From Ruminococcaceae bacterium UBA945 (lineage in GTDB: Bacteria; Bacillota; Clostridia; Oscillospirales; Acutalibacteraceae): a DNA stretch of 9,795 nucleotides. The translations under genes were made by a program, and so were the position numbers. Below are positions 5,169 to 9,795 of this stretch, piece by piece; positions within the stretch are counted from its first letter, which is position 1, and each line of letters begins with the position of its first letter. The DNA is taken from contig DBCZ01000029.1 of the NCBI GenBank assembly GCA_002293315.1, positions 1-9,795 of the forward strand, read 5' to 3'. Under the pieces are notes generated by a model. The model was not told where the DNA came from. It searched no databases and worked only from the letters and a program-made list of their open reading frames with translations.

Positions 5169-7529
5169 ATGGATAAAAACCTAAAAGCGCTTGAGCTTGA
5201 TAAAATCCTCGAAATGCTTGCGGAGGAGACGGCCTCTGAAGACGCCGCCGAAGCTGCAGCAAAGCTCAAGCCTAAAAACACCGTGGCAGAGGTGAAATAT
5301 CTGCTTGAAGAAGCAGACGCCGCGTTCGTGCTGATGGCCAAGTTCGGCGCGCCGTCGTTTTACGGCGTGAAGAACGTGGTAAGCCCGGCGCGGCGCGCAC
5401 AGGCAGGCGCGGGGCTTTCAATGAGAGAGCTGCTAGATATCGCCGAGGCCTTGCGCCTAATCGCGAGCCTGAAGCAGTGGAGGCAGAAAAGCGCGGGCGT
5501 GCAAACAGCGCTGGACGGCTATTTTACAATTCTCGCGCCGGACAAAGCCCTGCAGGAAAAAATCTATGCCAGCATAAAAAGTGAGGAGGAGATGGCAGAC
5601 AACGCCTCTCACAAGCTTGCAGATATAAGGCGCAAAATCATCAATGCCTCGGCGGGCGTACGCGATAAGCTTGATAAGCTGATTCACTCGCAAACCCATC
5701 AAAAGCATTTGCAAGACGCCATTGTCACGATGCGCTCGGGGCGGTTCGTCGTGCCGGTCAAGGCGGAGTTTCGCGCTGAAATCCCCGGGCTGATACACGA
5801 TTCCTCCGCGAGCGGCGCAACGGTTTTCATTGAGCCGATGGCAGTGGTGGAGGCCAACAACGAAATCCGCGTGCTTCAGGCGGAGGAAAAAGACGAAATC
5901 GCGCGCATTCTGCTTGAGCTTTCGTCCGAGGTCGGCGATATAGCCGATTCCATTGTCGAAAGCTATGAATATGTTGTCAAGCTTGATTTAATCTTCGCAA
6001 AGGCGCATCTCGCCTATAAAATGAAAGCAGTGGTACCGAAGCTTAACGACATGGGGCGCCTGAGAATGGTCAAGGCCCGCCACCCGTTGATTGAAAGCGA
6101 AAAAGTTGTGCCCATTGATATAATGCTCGGCGAAGATTTTGACACGCTCGTCATCACCGGTCCGAACACGGGCGGCAAAACCGTCGCGATAAAAACTATC
6201 GGGCTTCTGACGGCAATGGCGATGTGCGGGCTTATGATTCCCACTGAAGACGAAAGCGAAATCGCCGTTTTCAAGCGAATTCTCGTGGATATTGGCGACG
6301 AGCAGAGCATAGAGCAGAGTCTCTCCACGTTCTCGGCGCACATGACGAATATAATCGGAATCCTCGGGCAGGCGGACAGCAAAAGCCTTGTCTTACTTGA
6401 CGAGCTCGGTGCGGGAACAGACCCAATCGAGGGCGCGGCGCTCGCGACGGCCATCATAGAAAAGCTGCGCGAAAAAGAGGTGCGGCTTGCCTGCACAACC
6501 CACTACGCCGAGCTGAAGGCCTATGCCCTGCAAACTGAAGGCGTGGAGAACGGCAGCTGTGAGTTTGACGTCAAAACACTGCGCCCCACGTTCAGGCTGC
6601 TCATCGGAATCCCCGGGAAATCCAACGCCTTCGCCATCTCACAGCGCCTCGGCATAGGGGAAGACGTCGTCTCGCGGGCAAGAGAGCTTGTCGAGGAGGA
6701 AAACAGCAAATTTGAGGACGTAGTCGGCAAGCTGGAGGAGAGCCGCCGTCGCATGGAGAGCGAAACAGAACGCGTGAAGCGTGAGCGAAAAATCGCGCAG
6801 GACAGCAAAGCTGAAGCCAAGCGCCTCAAAGATGAGGCCGAAAACGAGGCGCAAAAGGAGATAGATAAAGCCAGGCAGGAGGCAGAGCGAATAGTCGCGC
6901 GAACCCGCGCCATGGCAGACAGTCTTCTTAACGAGCTTGAGGACGCGAAAAAGCGCAGAAATAAGGAGCTTTCCGCTGAGCAGAAAGCAAAAATGCGTTC
7001 CGGCCTGCGTGAGCTGGATAACCTCGCGAACCCCGTCCGCCGCCGCAAAAAAGAGGATTATCAGCTTCCGCGCGCCCTTGTCCCCGGCGACGAGGTGCTC
7101 ATTTACGATATAGACAAAACAGCAACGGTGCTTGACGCGCCGAAGGATAACACGGTGCTTGTGCAGGCGGGTATCATCAAAACCCGCGTTAATCTTGATA
7201 ATCTCCGGCTAATCGGAGAGGGCAAGCAAAAAGCCGGCGGCGCAAAATCACAGCGCACAGTCATGCGCTCAAACCTCTCACAGGAGGTTTCAAGCGAGGT
7301 GGATATTCGCGGCGAGAACGTCGAAGAGGGCTTGATGCTGTTGGACGCCGCCATTGACCGAGCAGTTATGCGCAATGTAAAGACACTGACGATAATTCAC
7401 GGCAAGGGTACGGGTGTGCTGCGCTCTGCGGTACACCAGCATCTCAAGAAGCACCCGTCAATCAAAACGTTTCGCCTCGGCTCCTTCGGCGAGGGCGAAA
7501 TGGGTGTAACAATAGCGGAAATAAAGTAG
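5169..7529 (+). CDS. mutS2: Endonuclease MutS2
   Basis: A 786-residue protein, the usual MutS2 size. The MutS-like core and lever region (about 1-300) lacks the mismatch-recognition domain of MutS. The ATPase follows, with Walker A GPNTGGKT (331-338) and Walker B LVLLDELGAGTDP (Asp411-Glu412). A long charged coiled coil follows (about 520-640), then a linker and the C-terminal Smr nuclease domain with VDIRG (711-715) and HGKGTG (744-749). Family knowledge: MutS2 binds branched DNA and limits recombination, and newer work also places it in collided-ribosome rescue through Smr. The ATG at 5169 is preferred over upstream in-frame codons inside recO because GGAG (5160-5163) is 5 nt away and MDKNLKALELDKIL is a standard N-terminus. 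It lies 20 nt after recO and 11 nt before the next gene. Confidence 0.97.
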   Translation: MDKNLKALELDKILEMLAEETASEDAAEAAAKLKPKNTVAEVKYLLEEADAAFVLMAKFGAPSFYGVKNVVSPARRAQAGAGLSMRELLDIAEALRLIASLKQWRQKSAGVQTALDGYFTILAPDKALQEKIYASIKSEEEMADNASHKLADIRRKIINASAGVRDKLDKLIHSQTHQKHLQDAIVTMRSGRFVVPVKAEFRAEIPGLIHDSSASGATVFIEPMAVVEANNEIRVLQAEEKDEIARILLELSSEVGDIADSIVESYEYVVKLDLIFAKAHLAYKMKAVVPKLNDMGRLRMVKARHPLIESEKVVPIDIMLGEDFDTLVITGPNTGGKTVAIKTIGLLTAMAMCGLMIPTEDESEIAVFKRILVDIGDEQSIEQSLSTFSAHMTNIIGILGQADSKSLVLLDELGAGTDPIEGAALATAIIEKLREKEVRLACTTHYAELKAYALQTEGVENGSCEFDVKTLRPTFRLLIGIPGKSNAFAISQRLGIGEDVVSRARELVEEENSKFEDVVGKLEESRRRMESETERVKRERKIAQDSKAEAKRLKDEAENEAQKEIDKARQEAERIVARTRAMADSLLNELEDAKKRRNKELSAEQKAKMRSGLRELDNLANPVRRRKKEDYQLPRALVPGDEVLIYDIDKTATVLDAPKDNTVLVQAGIIKTRVNLDNLRLIGEGKQKAGGAKSQRTVMRSNLSQEVSSEVDIRGENVEEGLMLLDAAIDRAVMRNVKTLTIIHGKGTGVLRSAVHQHLKKHPSIKTFRLGSFGEGEMGVTIAEIK

Positions 7530-7540
7530 AGGGAGAAAAG

Positions 7541-8686
7541 ATGAATAACGAAAACATAACTCAAACAACCACGGCGCAGGGCAATCAAAATTCAATTCCG
7601 GTGTTCTATCCGTCTGCGCCGGCGTTTGTTCCGGCAACGCTGAAAAAACCGCCGAGGATAAGAAACGCGATACGCGAGCTCAACATGATGGGCTTGCTCA
7701 CGCTGCTGCAGTTCGGCATATCGCTCGTGTTCTCAATAATTCTGATGACCTCGTATATGTTTCTCGGCCTTTCAACGGCCGATTCCCTGGCGGCGAACTG
7801 GCTGCTCTGCGTCTCAAGCCTGGCTTCTACCGCGCTGCCCGCGCTCATATATGTCTGGCACGGGAAGGATATAAAGCTCAGAACCTTGCTGGATTTTCAA
7901 AGAACGCCGCCGGGTATTTTCATTCTCTTATCTTTGGCGGGGCTTTCAATTTGCCTGCTGGGGAATTACCCCGCGTCGTTTCTTTCAGAGCTTCTCGAAA
8001 GAATCGGAGTGCCTTCGCTGACTGAGAGCAGCGAGATTTCACTTGACCCATCGGCATTGCCGTATATTCTTACCGTCTCGTTCATCGCTCCGGTGTTTGA
8101 AGAGCTTCTCTTCCGCGGCGTAATTCTCAAGCGGCTGGAGAGCTTCGGCACAGGCTTCGCGATTTTTGCCTCTGCGCTTCTCTTTGCTCTGGCGCACATG
8201 AATCTTTCGGGTATTGTTTTCGCTTTCATCTGCGGGTTGGTTTTTGGCTTCATCTACACGAGAACGCGCAATCTGTGGCTTCCCATTTTTATACATTTCC
8301 TGAATAACACGCTTTCAATCCTTATGTCTCTGATGTATTCCGCTTTAGGAGAGAGGGGAGAAACGCTCGGCAATTTCATTTTCCTCGCCATGATTGCCCT
8401 CGGCATACTGGCGCTTCTTGCGCTTGTAATTTTCAAGCGCAAGGTCTTTATGGAGAATTCATTTTTGCTCATGCAGTTCGATATGAAAGCCGCCGCATCA
8501 ATAGGCATAATCGGCAGCGCGGACGGTCCTACGGCTGTCTATACCTCCGAGCCGCCGCTCAAGACCGGAGAGAGCATGAGAGTTTTGCGGCACTCCGCGC
8601 CTTTCTGGGTACTGCTGGGATTGACATTCGTTCTTCACGGTATTGCCATGCTTACAGCATGGAGCTTCGCAAGCTATGCGGGTTGA
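7541..8686 (+). CDS. CPBP family intramembrane metalloprotease with an OadB-like C-terminal motif
   Basis: A 381-residue membrane protein with roughly nine hydrophobic segments. After a polar, Gln/Thr/Pro-rich N-terminus (about 1-45) comes the CPBP (Abi) core: EELLFRG with Glu187, Glu188 and Arg192, then FALAHMN with His219, then HFLNN with His252 and Asn255-Asn256. These are the expected catalytic and metal-binding positions, all present. Family members cleave or process membrane substrates; the substrate here is unknown. The unusual part is a tail from about residue 310. It contains AASIGIIGSADGPTAVYTS (8492-8548) and then a last hydrophobic helix (about 352-377). That motif closely resembles the sodium-site segment of OadB-type decarboxylase beta subunits, which is not part of CPBP proteins. 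The start ATG follows GGGAG by 5 nt. Its end overlaps tadA by 11 nt. Confidence 0.9.
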   Translation: MNNENITQTTTAQGNQNSIPVFYPSAPAFVPATLKKPPRIRNAIRELNMMGLLTLLQFGISLVFSIILMTSYMFLGLSTADSLAANWLLCVSSLASTALPALIYVWHGKDIKLRTLLDFQRTPPGIFILLSLAGLSICLLGNYPASFLSELLERIGVPSLTESSEISLDPSALPYILTVSFIAPVFEELLFRGVILKRLESFGTGFAIFASALLFALAHMNLSGIVFAFICGLVFGFIYTRTRNLWLPIFIHFLNNTLSILMSLMYSALGERGETLGNFIFLAMIALGILALLALVIFKRKVFMENSFLLMQFDMKAAASIGIIGSADGPTAVYTSEPPLKTGESMRVLRHSAPFWVLLGLTFVLHGIAMLTAWSFASYAG

Positions 8687-9137
8687 ATTTTTGCCGGATA
8701 AGCGCTTCATGGAGGAGGCGCTCGCGCTTGCGGAGGAAGCCCTCAACGCAGGTGAAATCCCGGTCGGCGCGGTGATTGTAAAAGACGGCAGTATAATCGG
8801 CAAAGGCAGAAACCGCCGCGAGGAGAAGCAGAGCGCGCTCTCCCACGCCGAGATTGAGGCCGTAGCCGACGCCTGCCAGAGCACCGGCTCGTGGCGGCTT
8901 GACGGCGCGGAGATATACATCACGCTTGAGCCCTGCCCGATGTGCGCGGGCGCGATTCTCACCTCGCGAATACGGCAAATAATTTATGCCGCCGACGATG
9001 AAAAAGCCGGCGCTTGCGGCACAGCGCTTGATGTGCTCGCCACACCTGCTTTCAGGCGGCCAAAGGTATACCGCGGCTTCATGGAGGCCGAGAGCAAAGT
9101 GCTTCTGCGCGCTTTCTTTGATAAAATTAGAAATTAA
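8676..9137 (+). CDS. tadA: tRNA(Arg) adenosine-34 deaminase TadA
   Basis: A 153-residue cytidine-deaminase-fold enzyme of normal length. Zinc ligands and catalytic residue are intact: HAE (His57, Glu59) and PCPMC (Cys87, Cys90). The family context is also right: GEIPVGAVIV, RNRRE and LEPCPMCAGAI. Family knowledge: TadA is an essential homodimer that converts A34 to inosine in tRNA-Arg(ACG). The start is placed at ATG 8676, inside the end of the upstream CPBP gene, giving an 11-nt overlap and probable translational coupling. GGAG (8661-8664) is present at a slightly long 11-nt spacing. ATG 8709 and TTG 8691 are alternatives with no better ribosome site, so the start is uncertain. The stop codon (9135-9137) touches the first bases of a repeat element. 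Confidence 0.95.
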   Translation: MRVEFLPDKRFMEEALALAEEALNAGEIPVGAVIVKDGSIIGKGRNRREEKQSALSHAEIEAVADACQSTGSWRLDGAEIYITLEPCPMCAGAILTSRIRQIIYAADDEKAGACGTALDVLATPAFRRPKVYRGFMEAESKVLLRAFFDKIRN

Positions 9138-9220
9138 ACACCCGCCAACTCTGTGTACTTAACCCTCTTTATAAAGAGGCGCTGCCCAATGGGGTGGTAC
9201 ACGAAGTGTGACGGGTGTTC
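9137..9220 (-). repeat. Inverted-repeat-bounded element, copy 2 (probable tadA terminator)
   Basis: This is the reverse orientation of the element at 4262-4342. It has ends AACACCCG (9137-9144) and CGGGTGTT (9212-9219). The shared core on the minus strand is ACCCCATTGGGCAGCGCC, then CTCTTTATAAAGAGGG and TTAAG, differing from copy 1 at about four substitutions and one indel over 40 positions. The small internal hairpin here is ACAC-TTC-GTGT. It starts on the last bases of the tadA stop codon, so the foldback is well placed to end the cluster transcript. TA dinucleotides at 9135-9136 and 9221-9222 could be a target duplication, but copy 1 does not confirm this. Confidence 0.82.
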
Positions 9221-9255
9221 TAATTATCAATTATGCGCACTGCGCTTACTGTCAA

Positions 9256-9299
9256 TTGTTAATTGCCTTTATCGGAGCGCCGAGGTCGTCGCTCCCTAC
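9256..9299 (+). repeat. Short interspersed repeat module (~45 bp), second copy
   Basis: It matches the era-side module on the opposite strand: AATTGCC, TTTATCGGAGCG, GAGGTCG, CGCTCCCTAC. GGAGCG (9274-9279) pairs with CGCTCC (9290-9295). As at era, the module lies on the same side of, and in the same relative orientation to, the larger repeat, so the two form a composite. Confidence 0.72.
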
Positions 9300-9306
9300 A
9301 TTATTC

Positions 9307-9353
9307 ATTGACAATTGCCCTTATGTGCGGGGGGGCATGGAAAGCGCCCCTAC
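9307..9353 (+). repeat. Short interspersed repeat module, diverged third copy
   Basis: It has the same layout as the preceding module: ATTGACAATTGCCC, TTATG, a G/C hairpin (GGGGC 9332-9336 with GCCCC 9346-9350), then CCCCTAC. The hairpin sequence differs but the flanking AATTGCC...TTAT and CCCTAC ends are kept, so this reads as a diverged or alternative-centre copy. A further possible remnant ending CTCCCTAC lies at about 9393-9433. The rest of 9354-9444 shows no gene and no clear terminator for argS. Confidence 0.5.
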
Positions 9354-9444
9354 GGAGCAATGCCCACATTTAACTGCACTTGACGTCCTTAACTATCAAC
9401 TCTCCACTCAGCGCTGCGCGCGTCACTCCCTACTATCAATTGCC

Positions 9445-9795
9445 TCACATGCTTTCCGGTGCGCTCACCTTCAGCAAATCCAGCACGTTTCTTATTAAGA
9501 TTCTGGCGCAAATGCAGAGGCTCAGCCTTGCCTGCATCAGCCTTTCGTCCTCACCCTTAACGCGGCAGGAATTATAGAACTTATGGAAAAGCGTCGCCAC
9601 ATTTATGACATACTTCGTGATAATCGACGGGTCGAGTCTTTCCGCCGCGCGCACAATTTCGTCCGTATATGCCGAAATCAGGCGGATAAGCTCAATTTCC
9701 TCCGGCATTGTGAGCAATGCGAAATCCTCGGCGCCGCATGTGCGAGGTGAGATTCCGTCAGCCTCTAAGTTTCGCAGAATGCTGCAAATCCTTGC
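9445..9795 (-). CDS. argS: Arginine-tRNA ligase, C-terminal part, 5'-truncated by window edge
   Basis: The frame is open on the minus strand from base 9795 to the TGA at 9445-9447, giving 116 residues. It begins ARICSIL, matching the ArgS segment that leads into the anticodon-binding DALR domain. It continues through LTMPEEIELIRLI, ATLFHKFYNSCRV and RLSLCICARILIRNVLDLL to an APESM ending, close to the usual ArgS C-terminus. This is the all-helical DALR anticodon-binding domain; the catalytic HIGH and KMSKR regions lie outside the window. ArgS charges tRNA-Arg, the same tRNA family whose ACG isoacceptor TadA edits, though the two genes converge and are not co-transcribed. A TTG inside the frame (9717) is not the start. 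No convincing T-rich terminator follows; the downstream repeats may serve. Confidence 0.93.
   Translation of the reverse strand, partial: ARICSILRNLEADGISPRTCGAEDFALLTMPEEIELIRLISAYTDEIVRAAERLDPSIITKYVINVATLFHKFYNSCRVKGEDERLMQARLSLCICARILIRNVLDLLKVSAPESM

Noticed and set aside
6014..7048. Long minus-strand open frames (6014-6496, 6521-7048) opposite mutS2
   Set aside because: They are antisense shadows of a well-supported gene: Ser/Arg-rich low-complexity translations with no family motif, ribosome site or promoter.
9138..9444. SRP RNA gene (ffs), often found after tadA in Firmicutes
   Set aside because: The expected SRP helix-8 signature (GGTC/AGG plus GGAA tetraloop) is absent; the stretch is explained by repeats.
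9208..9577. Plus-strand frames of 96 and 65 codons downstream of tadA
   Set aside because: They run through repeat DNA and antisense to argS, with no ribosome site and Ser/His/Cys-rich composition typical of non-coding translation.

Overview
The window looks like chromosome from a Gram-positive, low-to-mid GC anaerobe of the class Clostridia, probably Oscillospirales/Ruminococcaceae. The grounds are Shine-Dalgarno-led, tightly packed genes, several TTG starts, the phoH-ybeY-era-recO order, MutS2 rather than a MutS/MutL pair, and a small four-cysteine protein of a type I associate with these gut bacteria. The taxonomic placement is inference. No phage, plasmid, CRISPR or intact insertion sequence is visible.

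Layout. Positions 1-1239 (+) hold the 3' part of a membrane-anchored NodB-type polysaccharide deacetylase, cut by the window edge. A strong two-way terminator (1238-1278) separates it from a convergent small Cys-rich protein gene (1277-1516, -). Divergent promoters lie at 1561-1588 (-) and 1642-1670 (+). The second drives a long co-directional cluster: phoH, ybeY, era, recO, mutS2, a CPBP-family membrane protease and tadA (1715-9137, +). Spacing inside the cluster is mostly 11-57 nt or overlapping. The exception is a 242-nt era-recO gap filled with repeats. From 9138 to 9444 there is about 300 nt of repeat DNA. The C-terminal part of argS (9445-9795, -) converges on it from the right edge.

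How the genes fit together. Most of the cluster is nucleic-acid housekeeping: YbeY and Era mature 16S rRNA and the 30S subunit, PhoH is an RNA-associated ATPase usually found beside YbeY, RecO and MutS2 act in recombination and its control, and TadA makes inosine-34 in tRNA-Arg. The membrane CPBP protein sits between mutS2 and tadA and is translationally overlapped with tadA.

Most notable observations. First, the CPBP protein has a C-terminal extension carrying a near-perfect copy of the GGADGPT sodium-site motif of the OadB/GcdB/MmdB sodium-pump beta subunits. Second, an 81-84 bp inverted-repeat-bounded element (ends AACACCCG/CGGGTGTT) occurs in opposite orientation after era and after tadA. 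It has a conserved internal hairpin whose sequence changes while pairing is kept, and each copy is accompanied by a second ~45 bp repeat module. Third, between era and recO a partial inverted copy makes two mutually exclusive foldbacks, one of which would cover the recO ribosome binding site.
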